Shown one piece after another: positions 42,541 through 53,390 of a DNA stretch of 64,000 bases. The notes under the pieces were generated by a model, which saw nothing but the letters and a program-made list of their open reading frames with translations, made no database searches and was not told the DNA's origin. How positions within the stretch are numbered: the stretch's first letter is position 1; each line of letters starts with the position of its first letter. The translations under genes were made by a program, and so were the position numbers. Origin of the DNA: Tupaia tana (taxonomy: Eukaryota; Chordata; Mammalia; Scandentia; Tupaiidae). The DNA lies in assembly GCA_026018925.1 (NCBI GenBank), contig JAKSZU010000006.1:190909449-190973448 (forward strand), written 5' to 3'.

Positions 42541-42811
42541 ATCTCCATTTAACTTTTTTTGATATCATTTTGGAATCTTTAAAAATTTTCGTTGTTCTGT
42601 TATTAACTTTATTGATTCCTTTTTCTTCAGTACCTGACATGCTGTCTTGCCCATTTGATCATTTTTTTCACATATTGTACTTTTTTGTTCTAGCACTTTC
42701 ATTTACTTTTTAGTTTCCATTTCTTTGTAGTTTTATAAACTAGTCCTTTGTATGTTCATATTTTTATTTATCTCTTCACATCAATTTTAATAGCTGTGCA
42801 AAATTCTTTTT

Positions 42812-43062
42812 GGGGCCAGCAGATGGTGTGGAAGTTATGGTACTAGATCCCACATGGTCAACTGAATGGTTCAAGTCCTAGAGCCAGCAGTTTCAGAATC
42901 ATGCTGGAAACATGCGCATACATGCCAAAGATCCCAAGAGGAGAATGGAGAAGAAGGAAAAGCAGTATGGCCAACCCCTTGATGACTGATTTCTCACTTT
43001 CTCTCTTAGTCTCTCTCTGGTGAGGTACGTACCCTGTAGTAAAATAAATATATAAATTAAAA
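42812..43062 (+). mobile_element. Type 1 SINE
   Basis: GGGGCCAGCAGATGGTGTGG head, AAGAGGAGAATGGAGAAGAA body, and a short tail (GTACGTACCCTGTAGTAAAA). The body has lost part of the CCCCCTGGGGG block (AACCCCTTGATGACTGATTT). Confidence 0.88.
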
Positions 43063-43083
43063 TATTTTTTGATAATTTACAAT

Positions 43084-43369
43084 CTATTGCATTGGACCAG
43101 TAGGTAGTGTGGTTATAGTGGTTAAGTTGCCGGACTCCCACATGGTTGACTGCAGCTTGATCCCTGGATACGGCAGCTTGAAATTCACATGAGATGTGTG
43201 TGCATTCATGCCCCAAATCGCAGGAGGAGAATGAAGGGATTGTGGCTGTGCCATCCCCCCCTCCCCCCCCCCCCCCGAGGGATAACTTCTCACTTTCTTT
43301 CTCTCTCCCTGGTGAGTGCACACATCCTGTGGTATAAACCTAAAAACAAACACACAAAAACTATTGCTT
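43084..43369 (+). mobile_element. Type 1 SINE with short TSD and C run
   Basis: The element is about 43093-43359, with CTATTGCAT and CTATTGCTT flanking. It contains an insertion TGGTTATAG in the A-box region (GTGTGGTTATAGTGGTTAAG) and a C-rich run at 43255-43276. Confidence 0.88.
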
Positions 43370-44089
43370 CTAGTGATCTGTTTTTACTGACAGTCGAATT
43401 CTCATGTTTTCTTATATAGCCAGTACATTTTTAGTACTAGATAATACATTGGCAATGTAACCTTTTATGGAGAGATTATTATTATTTTCTTTAAATAGCA
43501 CTGATATGTTCTGGTAGACAGTAAAGTTTCTGACAGATTTTCCTTGTTCTGTTAAATGTTATTTGTGCTTAGTTTGGATGGGGTTATTTCTGCTTCACTT
43601 TCAATTTAAGGATTGCGTTCTGATTCAGAGACTGTATCCTTAACTCTAAAGAACATTCTGGATTCTTAAATATATCCCAAGGCTTGGTTGGAATTCTGAG
43701 TCCAGTACTCTATGACCTTCAGTATTTTTTATTCAGATCTTAACAGTAGCTATTCCCTGCAAAGTCACAAGTATGATGTCTCTATGGACTTATGTGCACA
43801 GGCCAGTTCACCACTAAAGACTCTAAAACAACTACAGGAACAATTTTATTCTTTTGTAGAGTTACATGCCTTCTGTTTTTGCAATCAAATTCTACATGAT
43901 TCAAAACCTCTGATTTCTGCCTCCACATCTCTATATACCAGTTAATAAATTGTCCACAGGCAGACTACCAGACTGAGTGTGGGGCTTGCCTATATCTATT
44001 TTCCCTCTCTCAGAATATTGTTCCCGACAGAAGGAATACATATAAATAACTTCCTTAGTGCATCACAGATAATTTCCAGACTAACAAAG

Positions 44090-44330
44090 CTAAAGACATT
44101 ACAAGCAGAAAGATGAGAGAAATTTACTTCAACAAATCAACAGATGGTAGCATACTTCCCAATAAAAATATATTTTGAGAAGCAGAGTCAAATAAAAAAA
44201 TGTTCAGACAGCCAAAAATTGAGAGATTGTTCCACAAGCAGACTCTCACTATAGGAAATTTGGAGATGAGAGAATACTCAATCAGAAGGAAAACTTTAGT
44301 AGCTGAAATGTTTGAGCTATAAGAAAAAAG
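44090..44330 (+). mobile_element. Possible LINE-1/HAL1 internal fragment
   Basis: CAAAAATTGAGAGATTGTTC, CACAAGCAGACTCTCACTAT and CAATCAGAAGGAAAACTTTA resemble an old LINE internal stretch of the sort AGCAGACCCTCACTA...AGAAGGAAAA. No frame survives. Confidence 0.4.
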
Positions 44331-44553
44331 AAATAAAAGAGATTAGTACATGAGTGAAATTTAAATAAATGTTAATGCTGTAACACAATTATCATTGTAT
44401 TTATGGTATTTAGTCTACTTAAAACAGACTAAATAAAGCCAAATAAAATAAAATAGCCACTACTAATAAGGTTATGGAAAGAATGTTTTAAAAATATTGT
44501 AAGATCTTAGATCATACAAGAGGTGGGAAAACATTTATAGATAATGGACTTGT

Positions 44554-44885
44554 AAAATTAAGTGTAGAGGTGCCAGTAAGTGGCTTAGTGGCTACGGTGC
44601 TGGACTCCCACATAGTTGACTGTGTTTGTGTCTCAGACCAGGAAGCTTGAAACATACGCCAGGCCCGTGCGTGTGTGTGTGTGTGTATGTGTGTGTGCAC
44701 GTGCGTGTGTGTGTGTGTCTGTGTGCCCAAAATCCCAAGAGGAGAATGGAGGAGAAGGAATTGCAGCATGGCCATCCCCCTAAGGGGCAGTTTCTCATTT
44801 TCTATCTCTCTCTGTCTTTTCAGCAAGTGCACACGCCCTATAGCAAAAACCTCTACAAAAACCAAACAAAACAAAAAAAATTAAG
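44554..44885 (+). mobile_element. Type 1 SINE with internal GT array and TSD
   Basis: The element is about 44568-44876, with AAAATTAAG at both flanks. A (GT)n array broken by short interruptions (44666-44725) replaces the GTGCGTGCGTGCC site, lengthening the element by about 40 bp. Confidence 0.92.
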
Positions 44886-45990
44886 GATATCAAAGGAAGA
44901 GATACAAATGACCAAAAAACATATAAAAATATTCAACATTCCTTATCATAAAGTAAATGCAAATCAAAATTGCAGGAGTTATCACCTATCACCAGTCACA
45001 ATGGCTATAGTCAAAAAATAAATAAATAAATAAATAAATAAACAAATAAATAAATAAATACAAAGAACAAGTGCTGGAGAGGCTGTGGCAAAAAAAGAAC
45101 CCTTTTGCACTGTTGGTGGGAATATAAATTAGACAGCCATTGTGGAAAAATACAAAGGTTCAAAAACTTACAAATAGAACTACCATATAACCCATAATCC
45201 CACCCCTGGGTATTTATTCAAAGATCAGAAAATCACTGTCAGAAAAGCATGAACATTCATGTCTATTGAAGCATTATTCACAATAGATAAGACATGGAAT
45301 CAACCTAAGTGTCAACAACTGATGACTAGATTAAAAATATGTTGCACATATACATAATGCAATACTACTGAGTCATAAAGAAAAATGAGATCCTATCATT
45401 TGATAGAAACTGGTCAAGTCCAGAAAATGTAATGATAAGTAAAATAAGCCAGACCATGAAAGACACTGTTTGCCTTACTCAACATATACCAAATGTCTGC
45501 ACTTTATGAGAGAAATTGAAAAGATTTGAAGACAGAAGTAGAGAGGAACACTATTGATACCAGAGACTGCATAGCAGTTGAAGTGGAGGATCAGAAGGAA
45601 TCAAGGAAAATAGCATTTAACAGACACAGGAATACAGGTAGATTAAACAGAATTGTCAGTCTTTTTAAAAAAATTATCCTGTTTATTTTCATTTGATCAG
45701 AGAGAGACAGAGAGAGAGAGAAAAAGAGAGAAAAAGTAAGAAAGCAAGTCGCCGGGTCCAGAACACGAACCATAGTCGGCCATGTGGGAGTCCAGCACCA
45801 TTAACCACCATGCCACCTGCTGGCCCTGCCAATCTTATATTTATATCTATGTGGTTCTTTGCTGACAGCAATAAATACAGTATTATCATTGATTTGTTCA
45901 TTGCACACTGCCTTCATGCTTTGAAAACTTATGTTGCACCCCACAAAGATGTATAACAATTAATAAGAAGTTACAAAGTAGAAAAAAATA
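44880..45990 (+). mobile_element. LINE-1 3' end, SINE-interrupted
   Basis: ORF2-end motifs TAAATGCAAATCAAAATTGC, ACAAGTGCTGGAGAGGCTGT, TTTTGCACTGTTGGTGGGAA and GAAGCATTATTCACAATAGA are followed by 3' UTR to CACCCCACAAAGATGTATAA and an A-rich end. An (AAAT)n array (45012-45061) has grown at TATAGTCAAAAA. A type 2 SINE splits the 3' UTR at 45664. Confidence 0.87.
45653..45836 (-). mobile_element. Type 2 SINE nested in LINE-1 3' UTR
   Basis: The element (45664-45826) is flanked by TTGTCAGTCTT and TGCCAATCTT, a diverged TSD. Head CpGs survive in AAGTCGCCGGGTCC and ATAGTCGGCC, so it is younger than its L1 host. Confidence 0.9.
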
Positions 45991-46471
45991 AGCTTATATT
46001 TTTCAGTTATTAGCATAACATTAAAAACTATTAGAAAGTAGTCTTAACATTCAAACTACTACAGAAGGATGGCTGGTGGATCTGTTTCTATTGGCTCTAA
46101 TTTTCTATTTCCTATTTCCTGTATGCTGAGCTACTTTAACTCTGTGCTGATCATTTTTCTTGTAATTTATTTCTACAACCATTTAAGGCCTAGGGAGATA
46201 GTGGGTTCCTTCAGGGAGGATGTGTAAATGTTTCTGTTATTTGCATTAGAATAACAGGATATGTGGACATATGTTAAGTGTAGACAAAAATAAATATATG
46301 CCATATGTAAAAGCTTTTAAGTAAAAAAATTAAGAGCTGAAAAACACAAGAAAATTATATTTTACTAAAGAAAAACAACTATGACAGAAAACATAGTCTT
46401 TATAGAAAGTTATTACATCTGAACAGTAAACTATGCATTTTGTTGCTGACTTTTATAAAAATTGTCACAGG

Positions 46472-46525
46472 ATAGTCACCCTGGCAAGAGAGATACAGAG
46501 AAAGGATGGGGGAAAGCACCCCCTA
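46472..46525 (-). mobile_element. Type 1 SINE fragment
   Basis: GATAGTCACCCTGGCAAGAG then GGGGGAAAGCACCCCCTA matches the tail-side half of older type 1 copies. The head is missing. Confidence 0.55.
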
Positions 46526-46776
46526 TTTTAATTAATGCCATATAAGTGACAGCCTTGGGATAAAGATTAGGCAATTTTGGAATATATTCTTAAATAATTT
46601 TATTACTGGTAGCAATATACTTTCGGTGATAAGACCTTTAGTTTATATGTACCTATGTCTCTTTCTCACATATAAAATATATATTGTATGTAAAAATATA
46701 TGTACCAAGTTATAACTGTTTTTTATGTAATTATGCATATGTGCATGCATGAGTGTACATTAATTAACTTGAATTC

Positions 46777-46973
46777 TGGGAGACTCCTGGTGCTGGCAAG
46801 TGGTATGGTAGTTAAGATGCTGGACTCCCACATGGCTGACTGCAGTGCAAGTCCTGGGCCTGGTGGCTTGTTTTCTCACTCTTCTCTCTCCCTCTTTCTC
46901 TCTGGTCAAACTGAAGAAGAAGAATAAATAAAATTAAACAAATAATTATTTTTTAAAAACTTTGGGAGAGTCC
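46777..46973 (+). mobile_element. Type 2 SINE with TSD
   Basis: The element (46788-46960) is flanked by TGGGAGACTCC and TGGGAGAGTCC. Tail TCTGGTCAAACTGAAGAAGA then AATAAATAAAATTAAACAAA is a type 2 variant. Confidence 0.9.
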
Positions 46974-47179
46974 ATACTCTTTCCAGCATTAACCATTATA
47001 ATTACAGCTATGTATATAGGAACCATTCAATATCTGTTACCATTTTTGAAATAGGGTATGTGAATGTGATAGGCAGTGGAAAGGCACAATTAGTTTAAGA
47101 GATTCATAAAATCATGTTTTCATTATAGAAAGAGTTTAAGATGCCCTGTAGTATTTTTGAACCAAACTTCATTAGAAAT

Positions 47180-47640
47180 GTCTCTGTATATATAGATAAC
47201 CATAGCTACAGGCGAGTTGAGGAGGCTAGAACATCTACTTATGTGGCTAGATAGAAAATCCAATAAGGGCAGAAAATTCCCTGACCAAGATAATATAGAC
47301 AGAAGACTTCCTGTGGGGGATGTCTAGTGGATTAAGCCACATTTGATACAGTCAATGAGATGAATCAGTTATCCCAGCCACATTTGATAGAGTCAATGAT
47401 ATGAGAACAACTAGTGGGCCCAGCCAATGTTCAACCAATACTACCTAGACTAAAAAATGATAATTTTTTTAGTCTCACAGAATGCAACTTCTGGGGACCT
47501 TGAGCCACTCTTCCTCTCTTGTGCCTGGGCCTGCTCCTACCTCTTGGAAATGTACTTTACTTTTACTTAATAAACTACATTTTGCTTTCTTGACAGGTGT
47601 CAGAAAAGAGTATAGGGAACGACCATACAGAAACCTCTGT
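47180..47640 (+). mobile_element. Possible solo retroviral LTR
   Basis: A CCTTGAGCCACTCTTCCTCT stretch, GTGCCTGGGCCTGCTCCTAC and an AATAAA signal (about 47567) followed by CTACATTTTGCTTTCTTGAC resemble the R/U5 side of an ERV1-type LTR. Two copies of a 41-bp direct repeat (GCCACATTTGATA at 47336 and 47377) lie upstream, in the U3-like part. Ends are not defined and no internal genes are seen. Confidence 0.4.
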
Positions 47641-47905
47641 TGGATTCCTTTCTTTAGCTTGTTTAATTCCTATATTTACATGAAATAATAACTATTACCC
47701 TTTTGTTAAACATGCAGAAAGAGAAACTCAAGTTGAGAATTTACGTCCATCAAATGCCAATTCTTTTCTTATACTATGCATTTTGAAGATTGTATACAAG
47801 TTTGTCAGGTGTAGAAGAGGATAACTAATGATGATAATTAGAAAAATGAAAACTAATAATAATACTATAATGAAGGAAGAGGAAGAAGAGAATAACAGCA
47901 TAAAC

Positions 47906-48174
47906 AAGAATGAGAGCGAGGGACCAGCAGTTGGCATAATGGTTACATAGCTGGACTCCTACGTAGTCAACCATGGTTTGAGTACTGGGCCCAGTGGTTT
48001 AAAACTCATGCTGGGTGCATGTGTGTACATGTTCAAGATACTGAAAGGAGAATGGAGAAGGAATTGTGGCATAGCCATCCCCCTAGGGGGATGATTTCTT
48101 GCTTCCTGTCTGTCTGTCTTTCCAGCAAGTGCACGTATTCTATAACAAAAAATCTCACCAAAAAGAATGAGAGC
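47906..48174 (+). mobile_element. Type 1 SINE with 12-bp TSD
   Basis: The element (47918-48162) lies between AAGAATGAGAGC at 47906-47917 and 48163-48174. Intact head (AGCAGTTGGCATAATGG) and a short A tail. Confidence 0.93.
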
Positions 48175-48184
48175 AAAATTTTCT

Positions 48185-48275
48185 AATACTTACAAAGCAC
48201 ATAGTATAGGATAGTATTAAGTACTCTAAAAACTGTAAGTCCCTTTATTTATGTAGGACTCAAGGTAGGAAAAGT
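48185..48275 (-). mobile_element. Possible MIR fragment
   Basis: TAATACTTACAAAGCACATA, TAGTATTAAGTACTCTAAAA and TGTAGGACTCAAGGTAGG resemble the antisense MIR 3' part. Short and diverged. Confidence 0.35.
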
Positions 48276-48783
48276 AGATTATGTCTAGCTTTGGAAAAAG
48301 CAATATTAAAACTAAGTGACTTTGATGTCTGTCTTCCTGAGAATGAAGAATTAATGAATATTTACAACTCATCAAAATCACAACATTCTTTTAAAATAAC
48401 AACTATTTGGAATATAAAAAATACCTACTATAATAAAAATAATGTTCAAGTTAATAAACCATTATATTCTCAATTGATACTTTAAAAATATAATGAACTA
48501 TTTAAAATCATATTAGTGAAGTTAATTCTGAGTTTTTCCTATAAATCTCATAATTGACCAAGATGGCCTTAATGTTCCCTTAGTTCATCTAAACTTTTTT
48601 ATTTTACTTTTTATGCTTTTTGAATTTACAATTAATTACTACCCATCTTTACTGTGTCCAAAATTGTTTTTCCAGCATGGATGCAGTGCATATCAATTCT
48701 GTCAAAGATATTACCAAATACATTATCATCAACAAATAACTTTTAATTCATGTATTTGTTAAATGTTTGTTTGTTTGGTCTAA

Positions 48784-48788
<5 letters not shown>

Positions 48789-48874
<86 letters not shown>
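48789..48874. repeat. (AT)n followed by T39
   Basis: About 24 AT units (48789-48836) run directly into an uninterrupted run of 39 T (to 48874). The T run may be the poly-A end of a minus-strand retrocopy, since GCCTCAGAGGCTCTGACCTC begins abruptly after it, but no parent gene was recognised. Confidence 0.9.
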
Positions 48875-48876
<2 letters not shown>

Positions 48877-49364
48877 CTCAGAGGCTCTGACCTCCCTCTT
48901 ATCTTAGCCCTTACAAAACCTAGAATACCCAATCACAGCAGTCTCTTATATCTCATAGAGTATAACTTTGGAAGAATACACAGACTGTAATAATTAAAAT
49001 ATGTTTTAAAAACAATTTTAAAAATTTTATATGACTTAAAAAAAGAAAGTTTGTAAACTTTTTTCACTAATCCTTCAAGATGCAAATATTTTTTTAAAAG
49101 CCTCATGCCAGATTTACCACTCAGGTATGTTTTCAAGACTGGGGAGTCATCTTTAACAAATGTACAGTAAAGTAGCATTCAGAGTGTATTCTGATTGTTC
49201 TCTCCTATTTGAGAGCGTATGTTTAACTTTTCCTTGCATATTTAACTTTATTGAGTACAATTCTGTTTTGCCATGATCATAATCCTCCAAATTGTAAAGA
49301 CCGTAACATTTTTGAACATATCTGAATTCAATTTTATTACCACAAGTCAAGAGTCCAACTCAGT

Positions 49365-49627
49365 ATATATATTTTTAATTTGCCATAGGGCTATGTGCTT
49401 ATGGGAGTTGGGAGGAGACAAAAAGAAAAAGAGAAAAAGAAAGGGAGTATCCATGGGGCATGGTCATATCACACTCTATTCTCCTCCATTTTTTACTCTT
49501 TTCTAGATTTTGGGCATACACACACATGTACCCAGTGAGTTTTTCAAGCCTTAGGTTCTAGGATTTGAACCACCAAGTAGGCCATGTGGGATCTAGATGT
49601 CTTAACCACCATGTGATAAGCCGGCCC
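49365..49627 (-). mobile_element. Type 1 SINE, older variant
   Basis: ATTTTTAATTTGCCATAGGG, body CATGGTCATATCACACTCTA and head GTAGGCCATGTGGGATCTAG to AAGCCGGCCCC. The purine stretch is altered (GGAGGAGACAAAAAGAAAAA). Confidence 0.83.
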
Positions 49628-49683
49628 CACCTCTGTATTTAATGCCCTTGACTAGTAGATACATGACCTAGTTAAGTAACAAT

Positions 49684-49982
49684 AAAAGTTATGTAAGTAT
49701 GGGACCAGTAGTTAGTGTAATGGCTATGTCACTGGACTCCCACGTAGTTGACCGCAGTTCATGTCCCGGATCCGGTGGCTTAAAACTCACGCCAGGCGCA
49801 TTTGCGTGCATGCCCAAGATCCCGAGAGGAGACCGGAGGAGAAGGGATTGCGGCATGGCCATCCCCCCTTGGGGGTGATTTCTCGCTTTCTGTCTCTCTG
49901 TCTCTCTGTCTGTCTGTCTGGTGAGCGCACACACCCTATAGCAAAAACCTCCCCCCCCCCCCAAAAAAAAGCTATGTAAATA
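49684..49982 (+). mobile_element. Type 1 SINE with 16-bp TSD and C run
   Basis: The element (49701-49966) is flanked by AAAAGTTATGTAAGTA and AAAAGCTATGTAAATA. A run of C (49951-49962) replaces CCTCTCC before the A tail. The head is face to face with that of the minus copy at 49627, 73 bp away. Confidence 0.94.
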
Positions 49983-49989
49983 CAAAATA

Positions 49990-50980
49990 AACTCAGTAAG
50001 GATCTATAAATTCACTATTGCTGCTCTAACAATTTCATGTATTAGTTTCAAAACTGACATTCAATTTTTCATTTGTATGGACTTCTTTAAATCTTGCATT
50101 AAAATATGACACCACATTTTTAAAATGAGAATATTACTATCAGTATGCATAAGAACCCTGAATTAATAGATTTTTCTTAGCTCCTTTCTACAATGGAAAG
50201 AAATATGGTTTAACAAAAGCTAATGACATTCTATGCATATAATTTTGAGAAGAACTCATATTTCATATCACTAATATTATATAATATTAATAGCTTTCCC
50301 ATTATTTTTCTCTGAATATAGACAGCATTTAATGGAAGTTGCAAGAATTACATAATTAAAAAATTACATCGTGTTAAAGTCAGATACTATCATCCTGAAA
50401 ATAAATTCTGCAAAATATAATGAAGATAATTCTACCCTGTGATTTTCCATTAGTAATACCTTCAAAGCCTTTATTTTATCAGTATTCTTTACTCTAAGAA
50501 TTTCTTTTCTTTTAAACAAAATATGAATATAAGGGTGTCACAATTTTTGACACAATTACTTTTAGATATGACTCTTATAGTCAGCACCAAACTAACATAA
50601 ATTTAGAAAATTTTAGCATTCTTATTATGCTTAGCATTAACATCAAGTTTTAGGACACATGAACTTCTTTCCATCCTCATGTATAATTAATATAACTAAA
50701 ATTATGCAAATCAAACTACATTTCTCAACATAATGTCAATAAAGTGGTTGATATTTTCCAGTCACCTGTAGCCAGAAGATCCAGAGGCAGGCTAGTTTTT
50801 AGGAAGGGAGTGAAGCAAGAGTACAGGGATCTAGATCGTCATAAATAAAAAGAGGTACATTTTTTAAACTGTATCATTATTTCCTAGAATTCTCAATTCT
50901 CTATTCCACAATCAGCATAGATGAAGGTGAGAAAGAGTTTTATTATTCTATAGACAAAAACATCCTCTAAAGCAAAGTTT
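49990..50980. other. AT-rich stretch without recognised features
   Basis: No repeat family, LTR or coding frame was recognised over about 1 kb. Confidence 0.4.
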
Positions 50981-50984
50981 GAGG

Positions 50985-51230
50985 AAGATAATTTATTTTT
51001 ATTTGTTTAATTGCCAAGTGCACTCCCTAAAGAGAAACAGAAATAGAGGAAGAGGAAGAAAGTGCTCCTCGATGGGGCATAATCATTCTGCAATCCCTTC
51101 TCCTCTCTTTCTCCAGCTTGTTGGGATTTTGAGAAACACATTCACACATGCTCAGCATGTCTTTCAAGCCACTAGAACTGAGATTCAAACTGCAATAGGC
51201 CATGTGGGAATCCAGCTCTCCTATTTCTAT
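50985..51230 (-). mobile_element. Type 1 SINE, older, head truncated
   Basis: Tail TTTATTTTTATTTGTTTAAT, CATAATCATTCTGCAATCCC, CAAGCCACTAGAACTGAGAT and CATGTGGGAATCCAGCTCTC are present. The last 20 or so bases of the head are missing and a T run follows, which may mark a later insertion. Confidence 0.8.

Positions 51231-51232
<2 letters not shown>

Positions 51233-51292
<60 letters not shown>
51233..51292. repeat. T35 followed by (GT)n
   Basis: 35 T (51233-51267) pass directly into about 13 GT units (51268-51292). Together they separate two minus-strand SINEs. Confidence 0.92.
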
Positions 51293-51297
<5 letters not shown>

Positions 51298-51309
51298 GAG
51301 TTTTGATTT

Positions 51310-51520
51310 TTTTTTTTTTTCTTATATGTTGTATAATGCTTGCCCAAAATACACACAGAGAGAAAAAAACAAGAAATCACTCCCTAGGTGGGGATGACCA
51401 CACCACATATACGTATATGTGACTGGCATGGGTTTGAAGCCACCGGGTCCAGAGCTGGAACCATGTTCAGCCTTGTGGGAGTTCAATGCCTTAACCACTA
51501 ATGCCACCTGCTGACAATCT
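51310..51520 (-). mobile_element. Type 1 SINE, minus strand
   Basis: TTTTTTTTTTTCTTATATGT tail side, body CACTCCCTAGGTGGGGATGA, and head AGCCACCGGGTCCAGAGCTG to CACCTGCTGAC. A deletion removed the CAATCCCTTCTCCTCCATTC block (CACCACATATACGTATATGT). Confidence 0.85.
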
Positions 51521-51771
51521 ATCTTGCCTCTTAACAACGATATAGATCATGATTCTGTTATTCCCTCAGAGATAAAACTGGACAGCTTAGGAGTTAATAG
51601 TCCAGGTGGTATTTCAGAGCTTTGATCTTTTCAGAAGAAGAAAAATATCTTATGGTACACTTCCCACATTTTCGGCAAAGAAAGACACCAACTTCTTTCT
51701 TAAATGAAAAGAGTCTAGCCCTAAAATCATCATTCCTTTATGGCTATTATGGAAATTAAAAACAAAAAGTA

Positions 51772-52012
51772 AGGGACAGCAGAATGAGTATTGGTTATAT
51801 TAGGGGACTCCCAAGTAGTCAACTATGGAACAAGTTCTGGACCCTGAGATTTAAAACTCACGCTGGGCCTGTGTGCGTGCATGCCCCAAATCATGAGAGA
51901 ATAGAGAAGGGATTGTGATGTGGCCATCCCTCCCGGGGAGCGATTTCTCACTTTCTGTCTCTCTGTCTTTTTTGGCAAGTACACAACCCGTATGACAAAG
52001 AAATCTCTCCTA
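51772..52012 (+). mobile_element. Type 1 SINE
   Basis: AGGGACAGCAGAATGAGTAT head, body CATGAGAGAATAGAGAAGGG and tail CACAACCCGTATGACAAAGA. The CCTATAGC motif has changed to CGTATGAC. Confidence 0.87.
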
Positions 52013-52278
52013 AAATAATTTAAAAAAATGTAAAAGGAAGAATAGCCATAGCATATCCACTAAGTAATCCTTTCCAAATTAGTATAGGTTTCCTCTAAAC
52101 AAATAGCATTCACCAAACTCCTTGCAAAACAACTGTACTAATGTTGTGATCTACTGTGCTGAATGGTAGTGAACATCACATGTATATTTCTTACAAAATA
52201 CTTGTTTCTTACCACAGGTTGTAGATATAGAGGATACATAACTTTGATAAAAATAGAATCATTGAAAATTAAGTACAA

Positions 52279-52557
52279 TTGCCAGCCAATGGCATGGTAG
52301 TTAAGCCGCTGAATGCTTTATTACCAACTGTGCAATTTGAGTCCTGTACCCTGTGGTTTGAAAAACAGGCCAGACATGTATGTGTCTGTGTGATCAAAAT
52401 CCCGAGAAAAAAGTAGAGAAGAGATTGCAACATAGCTATTCTTCCTGGGATGTTTTCTCACTTTCCTTCTCTCTCTTTCTCCCCCATCTCTCTCTGAAGA
52501 GTTCATTTACACTTTAACAAACTGAAAAAACTAGTATAGTAATTGTCAAAAAAAAAA
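52279..52557 (+). mobile_element. Type 1 SINE, older
   Basis: TTGCCAGCCAATGGCATGGT head, GAGAAAAAAGTAGAGAAGAG body and a decayed tail (GAGTTCATTTACACTTTAAC). The A run at its end abuts a G-rich tract. Confidence 0.82.
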
Positions 52558-52576
52558 GGGGGGGTGGTGGGGTGGG
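52558..52576 (+). other. G-quadruplex-type motif
   Basis: The sequence GGGGGGGTGGTGGGGTGGG has four G runs that can satisfy the G3-N1-7 pattern. No promoter or other context is seen. Confidence 0.5.
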
Positions 52577-52799
52577 ACATGACTGTGACAATATTAAGCC
52601 AGATCTCAAGATGAAAAAAAAAATGGAGAAAGTAGAAATTTTGATAAATGTTTTTAGTTACTGGATTTTTATTTTCATTTATTCTAGTTGATATTTCAAT
52701 ATCCATTGCAGACCATTATATGAATGCTTTTAATAGTTACCAAAACAGAAAATACATCTGGGATGAAAGGCACTCATCGTCTGTTTGTGAGATTATTAT

Positions 52800-53345
52800 T
52801 TTTGTTAGTATGCAGTAAAAGGTGCTATCACAGACTGTGTCTTTAAAAGTAAGCATTGAATAGTGTGTTTTGTGGATTGAGCTTGACATATTTCCCCATG
52901 GACTTTGGGATGTGACATATCCTTGACCAGTTCAATAATAAACTCCTGGAGCATGAGCTCTGAGTGCTGAAGGGTAAGAGAACTTGTGACTGGAGGATAT
53001 GGTTCTAATTTACTCAAGATTTCCTGATAATTTTGCCTTTCTTGTTTCTGGCATTTGTGATCTAAAACAACAGATCAATTGAGGACAGAAACATGCCCTT
53101 GTCATGTTCTTTCTGATAAGTGAGTCTGAGACCTAATGCTGCTTCCCAAGAACTACTACTGCTCTTCCTACTCAAGGGCACTCTTACTGGGGAGCCATAG
53201 ATTGACTGGTTCACAGACATGGGACAAAATGACTGCACAGTGGTAAAGTCACGGTGGTAGTAGATGGTATCACCAAGGAAATAAATGCCTCTTTTGGTCT
53301 TTGATAAAATAGTTTTAAACTTTACAGTAAATTTCAATAATGAAT
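52800..53345 (-). pseudogene. Candidate processed pseudogene, parent unknown
   Basis: On the minus strand two separate stretches (53355-53062 and 53017-52805) translate into low-repeat, mixed-composition sequence. They contain SKTKRGIYFLGDTIYYHRDF, SVNQSIYGSPVRVPLSR and, after a frame change, LEPYPPVTSSLTLQHSEL. This coding-like character, broken by a stop and a frameshift and without intron-like gaps, suggests a retrocopy. I do not recognise the parent protein, and no poly-A tail or TSD was found. Confidence 0.4.
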
Positions 53346-53390
53346 AATGTTGCACTGTGTTTTCACTGATATATATAATAAGTATTTTTA

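Larger units (their letters stand above)
42545..43735 (-). mobile_element. Old LINE-1/HAL1-like fragment, antisense
   Basis: Segments CACTTTCATTTACTTTTTAG, TTCCTTGTTCTGTTAAATGT and TTCTGATTCAGAGACTGTAT resemble the antisense LINE region at 26.4-28.8 kb in style. Two type 1 SINEs interrupt it. The assignment is weak. Confidence 0.35.
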
